25,044 nt of DNA from a virus, in IMG/VR virus record IMGVR_UViG_3300009520_000004, positions 1-25,044 of that record, one strand, 5' to 3'. The notes under the pieces were generated by a model. It was not told the DNA's origin. It was given only the letters and a program-made list of their open reading frames with translations, and did no database searches. A program made the position numbers and the translations under genes. Below are positions 1 through 8,282 of this stretch, piece by piece; positions within the stretch are counted from its first letter, which is position 1, and each line of letters opens with the position of its first letter.

Positions 1-536
1 ACTCTCCGGTCCCAGAGCGTGCCTGACGAGGACGCGCTGAACAGCCCCCACTCGGTGATCGCTAGGGATGAGGTATAGCTGATGGTCGCTACGGTTTGAT
101 AGACGTTAGTCGAGCCGGGCGTGGTTTGGACACCGGACACCCTTGCACCACCCGAGGGCGTCTGAAGCACGGTATCCGTAACGGCTGCGGCGTTCGTCCC
201 AGTGCCTGAGTCGTGGAAGTTGAACGCCGAAGTGGAGGTGCCTCCGGCGAAGGTTGCGGCCTCGAACGCCACGCCCGCGTTTGTCACGATGCTGAATATA
301 AGCAGGGAGAAGAACAGGACTTTGAGCAAGCCTGCCAGCGCGCCTACGAGCCCAAACGCGACGATCAGGCCAATCCAACCTAGAATGCGCCAGCGTCGTA
401 GGTATCGCCTGGACTCCTGCGCGGTGAACGGAACTGGAGCATGGGAGATAATGCCCAAGTCCCGCTCGACCGTGCCATCAGGACGCAGAACCTTGGCCGA
501 TAATGTGGCGACACGTTCGGGAGGTCTCGCTTCCAT
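1..536 (-). CDS. Membrane-anchored phage structural protein B2, C-terminus cut by window edge
   Basis: The frame opens with ATG at 536 and runs without a stop to base 1, so the end lies outside the window; 178 residues are visible. A basic/charged N-terminal part (1-50) contains a short motif (AKVLRPDGTVERDLGIIS) matching AKLEVRLFNKHGELIRDFGVVS-type sequence in the gene at 2058-2645. One long or two short hydrophobic segments follow (about 51-86), then a beta-rich domain (NFHDSGTG, YQTVATISY, AITEWGLFSASS, GTLWDRR). The same order and near-identical blocks occur in 2058-2645, so the two are paralogs. This C-terminal domain type is common in phage structural gene regions; its exact role is unknown to me. 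A promoter-like site lies 140 bases upstream. Inference: virion-surface or membrane-contact protein. Confidence 0.85.
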   Translation of the reverse strand, partial: MEARPPERVATLSAKVLRPDGTVERDLGIISHAPVPFTAQESRRYLRRWRILGWIGLIVAFGLVGALAGLLKVLFFSLLIFSIVTNAGVAFEAATFAGGTSTSAFNFHDSGTGTNAAAVTDTVLQTPSGGARVSGVQTTPGSTNVYQTVATISYTSSLAITEWGLFSASSSGTLWDRR

Positions 537-597
537 CGATAGGGATTATTTCACACTTTGCGCGGGATTGGAAGGGCTAGACAGGAGATGCGCCAGA

Positions 598-626
598 GCG
601 GGAGGCCAGAAGGATGGACCCCCCGC
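598..626 (-). other. Hairpin in the leader of the last gene
   Basis: An 8-bp stem (GCGGGGGG with CCTCCCGC, one G-T wobble) closes a 13-base loop in the 162-base gap between the genes at 699-1013 and 1-536. No T-run follows on either strand, so it does not qualify as an intrinsic terminator. It would lie in the untranslated leader of a transcript from the promoter-like site at 674-702. The rest of the gap shows no open frame I would defend. Confidence 0.4.
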
Positions 627-673
627 CCGTTCATCAGGTGAGAGAGAAACCGTGCCCAACGGTCTCAACCAGC

Positions 674-702
674 AGTATGTAGGCTATTTGGCCTGTTGTC
701 AA
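674..702 (-). promoter_or_regulatory. Candidate sigma70 promoter upstream of B2
   Basis: On the minus strand a perfect -35 hexamer TTGACA (702-697) is followed after exactly 17 bases by CATACT (679-674), 4 of 6 matches to TATAAT. The -35 overlaps the stop codon of the gene at 699-1013, and the next gene starts at 536, leaving a leader of about 130 bases with a hairpin. It sits in one of the few real gaps in the window. The weak first base of the -10 keeps confidence moderate. Confidence 0.45.
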
Positions 703-1013
703 CTGCCTTGGAGTTCACAAAGGCCGGTAGTGGTTTGGATGTCAGGCTGGGTCGTGCATTCCTGAGTTGGCGCAGGTTCGCATTGGGGTGGCGGCGTGTC
801 GCCTTGCGTGGGGGGTGGAGGCGGAGGCGGACCGGGCGGCGCCGGAGTGCCAGTAAACGGAAACTCGATGGCGATCTGGGTGACGCGCATCTTGGGCTGG
901 GCGCTGGAGGCTTTGGACGCCGCGATCTCCAAGGCGAGTTGGGTCACGCGGGCATGCTGCGCGTTGCCTCCCTGGCGGAGGGTCTCAGTGCGGAGTTGGG
1001 TAATGCGGATCAT
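699..1013 (-). CDS. Small phage protein with three RxTQ repeats and a polyproline stretch
   Basis: The ATG at 1013 overlaps the TGA of the upstream gene (ATGA), which fixes the start and gives 104 residues; a longer in-frame start at 1064 is inside the neighbour and lacks this coupling. Three spaced copies of an R-[IV]-T-Q-x3-E unit occur at residues 3-10, 22-29 and 43-50. A proline-rich segment (56-79, with seven prolines in a row) and a cysteine-containing tail (C78, C86, C99) follow. Repeats of the RVTQLALE type are found in other phage structural gene regions, but I know no function. It lies between adhesin paralogs A2 and B2, so a virion or tail-tip role is inferred. Confidence 0.75.
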   Translation of the reverse strand: MIRITQLRTETLRQGGNAQHARVTQLALEIAASKASSAQPKMRVTQIAIEFPFTGTPAPPGPPPPPPPTQGDTPPPQCEPAPTQECTTQPDIQTTTGLCELQGS

Positions 1014-2056
1014 GCGATCAACTGGTAGCCGAATTGAGCCAGATTCAACGTGGCAGGCGTCCACTGCAAGGTCGTCAACGGGTTCACGTCCTGCTGATTC
1101 AGGTAGTCCAGGTAGGTCTCGTTGACGAACTTGCCCGATGCGTTGGCTACGTTGTTCGCCCCGCCAAACCGTGTGACCAACGACAGCGCCCGGTTCCCCA
1201 CGTCATCCTTCCTCGCCATGATGTTAGTTTGGATCGCCAGGATTACCAAGTTGGGATTGACAGTCTGGAAGAAATAAGTGTCGATCGGCGCAGGTCCAGA
1301 TGATGGCATGACAGCCTCGACGTAGGTCGCGTCTCCGTCTGGCGGGATTTCGTTGACCATCAGATAGTTCGTGGAGCCGCCAACTGGGGTCCACTGCGAG
1401 AAGTCACCCACTGCGGCAGGCATGATGACACCAATTTGTACGTCGCCAAGGAAGCTCTGGTTGGCTGAGCCGGAGTTGTCAGTGACGTACAGGTCGTCCA
1501 CGAACACGAAGGCTGAACCACCAGGGCCGATCACCTGCATCACGTCCGCGACGTTGTCGCCACTAGGCGAAGTGTTCACACCAGATAGGCTCAGCACGAC
1601 CTGGCCGTTGATGCGCATGACCACCGAGCCGGAGGATTGATTGATCGAGGCCTGCATCTCCACGTAGTAATAGCGACCAAGGGTAATAGCGACACCAGGA
1701 TCAGTACGCCCGAGGACAGAGCCTGGATTGAAACCCGCCGGTCCGCCGATGACTGCGATCGTGCCGTCGCCTTGGAGCTGCCACAGGACTTGCGCCGTCG
1801 CGACATGATTGATCGCCACGCCACCACCGTACTGCTGCCAGTTGAACGCCGCGCCGACCGTCCAAAAGCTGGAGTTCTTGATGGTCTTGAACGCTCCGTT
1901 ACCGGTGAACGCTCCGCACTGGATGCCGGTTCGGGCGTGTGTGTTGTCGATCTGCAGGCCCTGGTTGGTGGTGCCGAAATTGAAGATCGAGGTCCACTTG
2001 GACTGCACGAAGGAATTGTTATAGTGGTCAAAGCTGTCGCAGAAGATGAGCGCCAT
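1010..2056 (-). CDS. Phage appendage protein A2, ConA/LamG-like beta sandwich
   Basis: The ATG at 2056, just after the TAG of the upstream gene, gives 348 residues. The frame is open further upstream, but that extension lies within the neighbouring gene and is low-complexity antisense-like sequence, so I reject it. The N-terminus reads MALIFCDSFDHY, followed by ARTG (41-44), VGAAF (67-71), RINGQVVLS (148-156) and FVDDLYV (185-191). The same blocks occur in the same order in the protein at 2659-3792, so these are diverged paralogs. The pattern of a DSFD start, INGQ hairpin and DDLY strand resembles concanavalin-like/LamG folds in phage tail appendages. Carbohydrate or host-surface binding is inferred, not shown. 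Confidence 0.8.
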   Translation of the reverse strand: MALIFCDSFDHYNNSFVQSKWTSIFNFGTTNQGLQIDNTHARTGIQCGAFTGNGAFKTIKNSSFWTVGAAFNWQQYGGGVAINHVATAQVLWQLQGDGTIAVIGGPAGFNPGSVLGRTDPGVAITLGRYYYVEMQASINQSSGSVVMRINGQVVLSLSGVNTSPSGDNVADVMQVIGPGGSAFVFVDDLYVTDNSGSANQSFLGDVQIGVIMPAAVGDFSQWTPVGGSTNYLMVNEIPPDGDATYVEAVMPSSGPAPIDTYFFQTVNPNLVILAIQTNIMARKDDVGNRALSLVTRFGGANNVANASGKFVNETYLDYLNQQDVNPLTTLQWTPATLNLAQFGYQLIA

Positions 2057-2057
2057 C

Positions 2058-2645
2058 CTAGATGCCCCCAGAAGCAAAGAGACACGTATACGTGAACTCA
2101 ATCTTATCGCCAGGATCTGTGACAATAGGCCCAAACACGCGGCGATCCCACAGAGTCCCTCCCGAGGACGCGCTGAACAGTCCCCACTCCGCAATGACCA
2201 ACACGCTGCCGTATGATATAGTACCGATTGTTTGATATGTGTTAGTTGATGAAGATTGCGTTCCATTCACGCGCGGGCCACCTGCCGGGCTCACTAATGC
2301 CGTGTCTGTTATGGCCGCAGGTGTTGCGCCAGTACCGGAGTCATGGAAGTTCAAACCGGAAACTGGCGGGCCTGCATTTGAAAACGCCGCTGCTTCGTAA
2401 TTGACCCCAACATTTGTCACTAAACCAAATATTAGTAGGCAAGCCGTGAGTAAGCCGCCGAAGTGATACAGCCCGGCAATTGCAAGCAGGAGTAGCATGT
2501 AGCCTACGATCTCTGCCTTACGGCTTGGTGCGGATACTGGCGCATCCTCAGACACTACACCGAAGTCACGAATTAGCTCCCCATGCTTGTTGAATAGCCG
2601 CACTTCGAGTTTGGCTCTCACGTGGACGTGTGCATTCATCTCCAT
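2058..2645 (-). CDS. Membrane-anchored phage structural protein B1
   Basis: The ATG at 2645 follows an AGAGGAAG ribosome-binding site; 195 residues. The N-terminal part is cytoplasm-like and charged (1-45), then a long hydrophobic stretch (about 46-77, two short membrane segments). A C-terminal beta domain runs from about 80 to 195, with FHDSGTG, YQTIGTISYGS, IAEWGLFSASS, GTLWDRRVF, and an end FTYTCLFASGG. The FTYT...FxSGG ending is typical of a phage structural domain of unknown function. It is a paralog of the gene at 1-536. It lies between the two ConA-like paralogs, and its downstream neighbour starts two bases after its stop. The function is unknown; exposure on the virion or a membrane contact is inferred. 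Confidence 0.8.
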   Translation of the reverse strand: MEMNAHVHVRAKLEVRLFNKHGELIRDFGVVSEDAPVSAPSRKAEIVGYMLLLLAIAGLYHFGGLLTACLLIFGLVTNVGVNYEAAAFSNAGPPVSGLNFHDSGTGATPAAITDTALVSPAGGPRVNGTQSSSTNTYQTIGTISYGSVLVIAEWGLFSASSGGTLWDRRVFGPIVTDPGDKIEFTYTCLFASGGI

Positions 2646-2658
2646 GTCTTACTTCCTC

Positions 2659-3792
2659 TTAAGGTGTCAATACACCTGTGACATTTCCTTGGTTCACGTT
2701 GTGTACTGAGGACAGCCGCACGGCAAATGTCACCGGATGGCCAATCTGCCCTATACCCCAGTTGGTTCCGTTGAATGCTACCCCGGTCCATGGACTTAGC
2801 CCGCCAGACGAAACTGGATTACGTTCGTAGATGAAAAACGTCGGAGTGTACGCTGCCGTGCTCGGTTCATATAGGTGCGCATTGTCATTGTAAGACGTCC
2901 CCTGAATATTCAGGAAGGGTTCCGCCAAGTCTCCAGATTCCTCGGCGAATGACCTGTGCATTAACTGTACGGCGAGTATTTTGTCAGTTAGTGCCAGCGG
3001 CGGAGAGACTTCGTAGTCATCTACAGTATTGATGCCATTGGAGCGATTGTAAAGCAGTCCGCTGCTTGACGGAATTTGATGCACATTCTGCCAGTTCTGA
3101 TTAGTTGCAGGTGTTGGCGTCCACTCGTTGGTATCTCCATTAGCGCTCGAAATAGCACAGATCACCGAGGAGTCTCCGGCAAAGGTTGTCAGGTCAGTGC
3201 CGTCATCCGGGTTTACAAGGTAGTAGTCATCGAAGAAGTTAGCCGCACCGCCACCTGCACCCAAGAGCCAGACTGTGTTTGCGCCGGGCAGCGGCGCGCC
3301 ATTCGTATCCACGACGGCACTGAGGACGAGCTGCCCGTTAATGTAAACTTGGTTCAACCCGCCACCTGCCGCGAAACTGGTTAGCCACTCGACATAGCTG
3401 TAAACATTAGATTGAAGGACTGCACCTGAGGAATCGGAGGTCGCGAGGATTGCGCCATTCGCACGCTGTTGCACTCCGACTGTGCCGTCAGCCAGCATTA
3501 CAAGTTGGCACTGGACTACAGAGTTCGCAAGGCCGGAGCTACCGATGCCTTGTGTAAAAGCGAAGATCGGGCCGCCAGAGCCGCTGGTCATGAAGGCAGC
3601 ACCTACAATCGCGTCGAATAGGAGCGTGCCGGTGTTGCGCGCTACGCCTCCAGGGCTGGGACGCATGGCACCTACGCCTGTGCGCGCCGGAGTGCCAATG
3701 CTTGCTGCGCCAAAGATGGCTTGGTCGGACCAGTAGAGGCCGAGTTCGCTTGAGACGTAACCGTCAAAACTGTCGCATTGCAAGACGCTCAA
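2659..3792 (-). CDS. Phage appendage protein A1, ConA/LamG-like, TTG start
   Basis: The start is TTG at 3792, overlapping the TGA of the tail hub gene (TTGA) and preceded by a strong AGAGGAG site 7 bases away; 377 residues. The N-terminus reads SVLQCDSFDGY, then ARTG (37-40), VGAAF (63-67), VYINGQLVLS (149-158) and FFDDYYL (186-192). The middle (about 205-260) aligns with A2 through GDSSV...NEWTP...VHQIP. The last 120 residues (AFNGTNWGIGQIGH region) have no clear match in A2. The fold is probably a concanavalin-like beta sandwich used in tail appendages; receptor binding is inferred. Its DNA looks less GC-rich than that of the hub gene, judged by eye. Confidence 0.82.
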   Translation of the reverse strand: MSVLQCDSFDGYVSSELGLYWSDQAIFGAASIGTPARTGVGAMRPSPGGVARNTGTLLFDAIVGAAFMTSGSGGPIFAFTQGIGSSGLANSVVQCQLVMLADGTVGVQQRANGAILATSDSSGAVLQSNVYSYVEWLTSFAAGGGLNQVYINGQLVLSAVVDTNGAPLPGANTVWLLGAGGGAANFFDDYYLVNPDDGTDLTTFAGDSSVICAISSANGDTNEWTPTPATNQNWQNVHQIPSSSGLLYNRSNGINTVDDYEVSPPLALTDKILAVQLMHRSFAEESGDLAEPFLNIQGTSYNDNAHLYEPSTAAYTPTFFIYERNPVSSGGLSPWTGVAFNGTNWGIGQIGHPVTFAVRLSSVHNVNQGNVTGVLTP

Positions 3793-6719
3793 ATGATCGC
3801 TCCTCTCTCTCGGCTGACATCACCAAACGGCTGCACTACACGGTAGGGTTTGCTCCTACCCCAGCCTCCTACCCTAAGAGCGGTGTCCTTCACGAACAGC
3901 CTGAAGCCGCTAGGGGAGGTAAGGGAGTACTGAACCTGCTTGGCTTTCATCGCCTGGAGGACCAGATATTGCTTCTGCTGGAACAGCGCACCGGCCGTGG
4001 TTGGGGGGATCACGTACACGAAGTTCGTCCCGTCATCCAATCGCAACACGTTGAAGTTCACAGGAGCGCTGGCGATCAGGCTGAAGTACCCGTCGCGGTG
4101 GTGAAAGAACTCCTCGAAGTCTAGCGTAGTACCTTGAGTGATCCAGTTGGTAGCCAGGTCCGGGGCGGGCTCCCAGATCCAGCGGATTTTGTAGGTGCGC
4201 CATTGGTTTGAATCTGTCGGTACAAGACGGACGAGCTTGCTAACGAATGGGGGATTGAATGAATAAACAAGCTCCTGTTGATTGGAAGCGGCAAAGTTGA
4301 GGGCAGCGACCGCCACGCCCCCACCGTCAAGCTGGACGTTGAGCGTACGCACCGTCGAGAGCGAGTCTCCATGAATCACCATCCCTTGGAAGAATTTGCT
4401 ACCTGGCCTGCCGTCGTCGGTCCAGTCGGTCGCGCGCAGGACCGTGACTTCGGGGCGCGGAAGAAAAGACGGCTCCCAGAAGTAGAAGGCTAGACGTGAG
4501 CCTGAAGTGGTCCAGTCAAGCTCCAAGCCAACGTTGGTCGCGTACTGACCAAGGCCTGAGGCGATGTCCATGATCAGCGGGTGGCGTCCGGTCAGGTTGG
4601 TGCCGCTTAAGGTGAGGACGGAGAAGAAGGTGAAGTTGTCGAACCCTGCAGTAACATCCAGAGTCTCGCATTCCGTATCGAGGTCGAGGTAAATGTCGCC
4701 GTAGAGCTTGCGTGGGCGCGGGTCCTTTTGATCGCGCGCCGCCGTGCGAATGCGACCAGCAATAGGCGTACCGTTATCACTCGTGTTGGGACTGAACTGG
4801 TAGAGGTTACCATCGGTACCACACAGGACCACTTGATGAATGGGCGTGGAGTTGGCATAGTCGTCACCGCCTACATATTCGTACACACGGTTCATCGGCG
4901 GGGAGTAGGTGTCGCGAGAGACCCAGCCTCCTGTGTCTTCCTCCATGACTAAGGTGCGCTTAGCGCCAGCTTGATCGACGTAGGTGTAGTAAACAAAGCC
5001 GTCTGCGTAGTCCAGGCGTTGATCTGTTTCCTTGGTGTCGTCGGGCGGAGAGAAGGAGCCACCGAATCCATTGGGTGAGATAGCCTGACCGTCTGCCACA
5101 AAGCTAGAGGTCGAGGACTCGTGCGGGAAGATCGAGTAGAGGTCAGGATCGGTCACTGACTCTGGCTCGCCGCCGGTTGTCCGGTAGATTCCGTCACGAG
5201 CGCGGAAGTAGACACCTTTCTTGCCTACGCACAAGCACCATCGCATGAACAGCCCTTTGGAGTTGGGGACTTCGATTGCGATGAAGTCAGTCGCCTGCCC
5301 AAAGGTCGGATAGATGGTGAACAGGCGCTCGGAGCTGAACACCCACCCGGTGCCACCGTACATGCAGCCGTTTTGTAAGGGCTCGCTAGGAGAGGTGATC
5401 ACTAGACGGTTGGCGTCATTAGCGGAGTCTACGTCGTTGCCGTTGGTCCACTTCAAGGAGCCCAAGTCGTTCTGATCGCCACACGCGAAGACGAAGGTCC
5501 CGGCAAAGCCTCCGCCGAATGGACCCCAGACAAATGGGAGAGGCTGATGCCAGATCTCAGGACTCGGCAGGGTAAAGTTGCCTGAGCCTGGGCTGTTGGG
5601 AGTCTCCACTACCTCGACTTGAGTTGCGGAGGTCGGCGCGCGGTAGAAGGTGAACGCCTGCCCGTTGATGATGATCTGATTGCCAGCACCGTAGTAGGGC
5701 TTGTCCAGGTTGGTGGGATCGTAGAACAGGAGCGCCGCGCCGCTAGTAGTCGTGACAATGCCGCCACCTCCTGCCTGGGCTGCGATCGAGCAGGTGCCCG
5801 TGCGTGGTTGATCGAAGGTCGGGAAGGGCTGGAATTTGGTGAAGTCCAACAAGGGATTGCCCGCGAGGACCGCATCACTCAGGGTGTCTAACATGGAAGC
5901 ACCGGCGTTGTTGTCCACCGAGCCGACATAGGTCCACTGGGTCAGGTTGCCACCGAAGCGAAAGATGTCCAGGATCCTAACCGAGGGGTCCGGGTGGGCG
6001 GTGACGATCGTGACCCTGATGTTTTGTTGGTGTGCGCTGATCCCGGCCGGGTTGCCCGAGGCGTCCAGGTTGCGGATCGACGGACCTGCGTTGCCTACCG
6101 CGCCGGTTTGGAGGTCGTTGGACTTGCGGCCGCGGTAACAGTAGACGTAAGGAACGCCGGTCGTGCCGATGTCTGGGCCGTTGGTGTTGGCGCCGGCGAG
6201 CGCGGCGGTAGGGGGGTCGTTGGGCGGCGAGACTCCCCAGCTTTGGGCGACCTGGAACGCCGAGGACTGGGAGCGCATCTTGGCAGTGTCCGCTACGTAG
6301 ATCCACGGACGAATGGAGAACAGGGGCTTGACGATCACGAGACCAAGAGGGTTGCCGCTAAAGCCAGTGTCAACCAGGTGGTTGAGCGAGGGAATGCCGC
6401 CAGGGCCAGGGGGGATGCCGCGACGGAGCTCGGTACCGTCGCCGATGTACAGGCAAAACTGGTTGAAGGCACCAGGGAACTGATTGGGTGAGGGGATCGG
6501 ATCGTTGAGGAGCGCTATCGAGTGGATCGAGCTGACTTTGAAGGTGGACGCGGGGATCAGACCGGGACGCCCGATGATCTGGCCTTCGCCGTAGGGACGG
6601 GTGTTTTCCAGGGCGCGGTATTTGTTGGGAGGTAGGAGATCGACGGGGACACTAAGGTTCATGCCCTTGCAGACAAATTTGTGAGGATCTCGCTCCCACT
6701 TTGGTACGTCAATGCCCAC
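3789..6719 (-). CDS. Large tail hub / beta-propeller tail protein
   Basis: The GTG at 6719 lies inside the end of the preceding small gene (11-base overlap) and has an AAGGAG site 7 bases upstream; 976 residues, the largest protein in the window. It is rich in beta strands and repeating G-W/Y patterns, for example GGTGWVFSSERLFTI followed by KGVYFRARDGIYRTTGG, VTDPDLYSIFP, and DGNLYQFSP. This blade-like layout resembles beta-propeller tail hub proteins of short-tailed phages (P22 gp10 and functional equivalents), though it is about twice as long as P22 gp10. It lies after the adaptor proteins and before the adhesins, which suits a nozzle/hub to which appendages attach. The assignment rests on pattern and position, not on a match I could test. 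Confidence 0.65.
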   Translation of the reverse strand: MGIDVPKWERDPHKFVCKGMNLSVPVDLLPPNKYRALENTRPYGEGQIIGRPGLIPASTFKVSSIHSIALLNDPIPSPNQFPGAFNQFCLYIGDGTELRRGIPPGPGGIPSLNHLVDTGFSGNPLGLVIVKPLFSIRPWIYVADTAKMRSQSSAFQVAQSWGVSPPNDPPTAALAGANTNGPDIGTTGVPYVYCYRGRKSNDLQTGAVGNAGPSIRNLDASGNPAGISAHQQNIRVTIVTAHPDPSVRILDIFRFGGNLTQWTYVGSVDNNAGASMLDTLSDAVLAGNPLLDFTKFQPFPTFDQPRTGTCSIAAQAGGGGIVTTTSGAALLFYDPTNLDKPYYGAGNQIIINGQAFTFYRAPTSATQVEVVETPNSPGSGNFTLPSPEIWHQPLPFVWGPFGGGFAGTFVFACGDQNDLGSLKWTNGNDVDSANDANRLVITSPSEPLQNGCMYGGTGWVFSSERLFTIYPTFGQATDFIAIEVPNSKGLFMRWCLCVGKKGVYFRARDGIYRTTGGEPESVTDPDLYSIFPHESSTSSFVADGQAISPNGFGGSFSPPDDTKETDQRLDYADGFVYYTYVDQAGAKRTLVMEEDTGGWVSRDTYSPPMNRVYEYVGGDDYANSTPIHQVVLCGTDGNLYQFSPNTSDNGTPIAGRIRTAARDQKDPRPRKLYGDIYLDLDTECETLDVTAGFDNFTFFSVLTLSGTNLTGRHPLIMDIASGLGQYATNVGLELDWTTSGSRLAFYFWEPSFLPRPEVTVLRATDWTDDGRPGSKFFQGMVIHGDSLSTVRTLNVQLDGGGVAVAALNFAASNQQELVYSFNPPFVSKLVRLVPTDSNQWRTYKIRWIWEPAPDLATNWITQGTTLDFEEFFHHRDGYFSLIASAPVNFNVLRLDDGTNFVYVIPPTTAGALFQQKQYLVLQAMKAKQVQYSLTSPSGFRLFVKDTALRVGGWGRSKPYRVVQPFGDVSRERGAII

Positions 6720-6918
6720 GCACGAACTCCTTGGAACCTTCCACTAGTTTCTCAGCCACACGCTTGGCATCCCCCAGGCCTTTGAAACGGCCGCTGGACA
6801 CCGGTTCGTAGCCGAGGGACGCATACCAGCAGCAGCCGCGCTTGGTCACCCGGGCGAGGACTGCACCTGAGTCGTTGGTTAGAATATGCTCAGTGCCGTA
6901 GTCTACCCAGCGGTTCAC
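6709..6918 (-). CDS. Small protein of unknown function in the tail region
   Basis: GTG at 6918 overlaps the TGA of the upstream gene by four bases (GTGA), and a purine-rich GGAAGGTGGA precedes it; 69 residues. The sequence has a short beta-like first half (WVDYGTEHILTNDSGAVLARVTKRG), paired cysteines CC, WYAS, and a helical second half (LGDAKRVAEKLVEG). The pattern of a strand-turn-strand followed by an amphipathic helix is like small phage proteins that fold as a beta-hairpin plus helix. I do not recognise a family. It is translationally coupled on both sides, between the adaptor-like gene and the tail hub. Confidence 0.75.
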   Translation of the reverse strand: MNRWVDYGTEHILTNDSGAVLARVTKRGCCWYASLGYEPVSSGRFKGLGDAKRVAEKLVEGSKEFVRGH

Positions 6919-8279
6919 ACTCCACCTTCCATCTCGGACCCGACAGGCTCAGGCTCAGGCCGGTCACGCCGCCTCACTTCGCTGAAGTCCCGCTTGCTCT
7001 TGTTCATGTTGTCACCGGACTGCTTGGATACGGCGCGCCACCTCAGGTTCTGCTGCTTGGCCAATCGTACCATTCGCTGGTAACTGGGCATGGTCGCCAT
7101 GAACTCCGCGCCGGACATCTTGAAGCTAGCCAAGTGCTCGGAGTAGTCGGTGATCACGTCAAGCTGCTCCTGGCCGACCTGTACGATATCACTGTCAGCT
7201 ACAGGCACAGGAAAGTTGCGCAGCACGTCGAGCTGGACGGAGTGAGGCGAGGAGTTGGGCGGAGGGTCTAAGGCGATCAGGTTCATGCCTCCCATAGCCA
7301 AGGTGCCCGGAGTGCCAGGGCCGTCGTTCTGCCAGTTGGTCGCGTGACTGGGATCGCAGTCGAGGTCAAAGAAGCTGACCGGCGAGACCTGGACGCCATC
7401 GAGATAGGCGAACATGATCGTCGCGGTCAGGCGGGCTAACTCCACGCCCTCACGCCAGCGTGCTTCACAATACTTGGCGCGGAAGGGGTCGCTAGGCGGG
7501 CCGTCTTTGGTCAGGAGGTCGCATAGGGCGCCCCACTTGACGACCCATGCCAGATCGTCCGGTACGCCCAGCACCGTACCGCCGCCAGTTGGATTGAGTG
7601 CCACGCCGGAGTTCACGGTCACTAGGTCCAGGGTACCGGATACTGACGGGATTGGCGCAAGCTGCACGGCCACAGGAGGCGTGGCAACGACCGAGTAGGC
7701 CTGCACGGGTCCGGGGTTGTTAGACCAGCCTTGCGAGTAGGCAAAGAGCTGATTCTCGTCCACGCGCCATAGCAAGGTGAACAGGCCGGAAGCGTCGAAG
7801 AAGGCCATCCGGCGCACGTCGATCACGGAGGTAGAAAGGCCAATGCGTCCGGTGGCAGGCAGGCCAGTTGAGGTAGTGGAGTGCGTGAGAACGCAGCCGG
7901 TCTCGAGAAGAAACTGGTCACGGCGTTGTTGAAGAGCAGTGGTCAGGTCCTGCGCGTTGAATTGTTCAGATCCGGTCCAGGTGCCCGGGGTCACAGGCTC
8001 CAGCAAATGCGACTCGATCGCTTGGAATAGCGACTGATCAGTTACCGTGCGGGGAATAAGCGAACCGGATACGGAACCGAGATCGTAGAAGGGAGTCGCG
8101 GAAGTGGTATTGAAGACCATGCGGTCGCGATACCAGGCGGCCATGATATTCCAGGTGCGCAAGGACTCCTGGATGTAGACGATGAGTTCGGGCTTAGTCC
8201 AGAAGACAAAGGTGGGGTCTTGTAAACGCGCGGCGAGGACATTGACGAGCTGGACGAGACTAGGCGCGGTGTAAGGCAC
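6915..8279 (-). CDS. Head-tail adaptor / tail structural protein
   Basis: GTG at 8279, four bases after the stop of the fiber gene, gives 454 residues. The N-terminal 55 residues form helices with a pattern seen in adaptor proteins (LVQLVNVLAARLQDP, FWTKPELIVYIQESLRTWN). A beta-rich middle part follows, then VPDDLAWVVKWGALCDLL and a long helix (AKYCEARWREGVELARL), which is the usual arrangement in head-tail connector proteins of short-tailed phages. The C-terminal 60 residues are basic and polar. It is immediately upstream of the hub gene. I cannot say whether this or the protein at 11611 is the first adaptor ring; both have adaptor-like N-termini. Confidence 0.55.
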   Translation of the reverse strand: MPYTAPSLVQLVNVLAARLQDPTFVFWTKPELIVYIQESLRTWNIMAAWYRDRMVFNTTSATPFYDLGSVSGSLIPRTVTDQSLFQAIESHLLEPVTPGTWTGSEQFNAQDLTTALQQRRDQFLLETGCVLTHSTTSTGLPATGRIGLSTSVIDVRRMAFFDASGLFTLLWRVDENQLFAYSQGWSNNPGPVQAYSVVATPPVAVQLAPIPSVSGTLDLVTVNSGVALNPTGGGTVLGVPDDLAWVVKWGALCDLLTKDGPPSDPFRAKYCEARWREGVELARLTATIMFAYLDGVQVSPVSFFDLDCDPSHATNWQNDGPGTPGTLAMGGMNLIALDPPPNSSPHSVQLDVLRNFPVPVADSDIVQVGQEQLDVITDYSEHLASFKMSGAEFMATMPSYQRMVRLAKQQNLRWRAVSKQSGDNMNKSKRDFSEVRRRDRPEPEPVGSEMEGGV

Positions 8280-8282
8280 ACG

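Noticed and set aside
2057-2266. N-terminal extension of the A2 frame up to 2266
   Set aside because: It lies fully inside the B1 gene; A2's DSFD start aligns with A1 only from the ATG at 2056.
2642-2670. TTGACA on the minus strand at 2670-2665
   Set aside because: Spacing of 16-18 bases gives no acceptable -10 hexamer, and the site is within the end of a coding gene.
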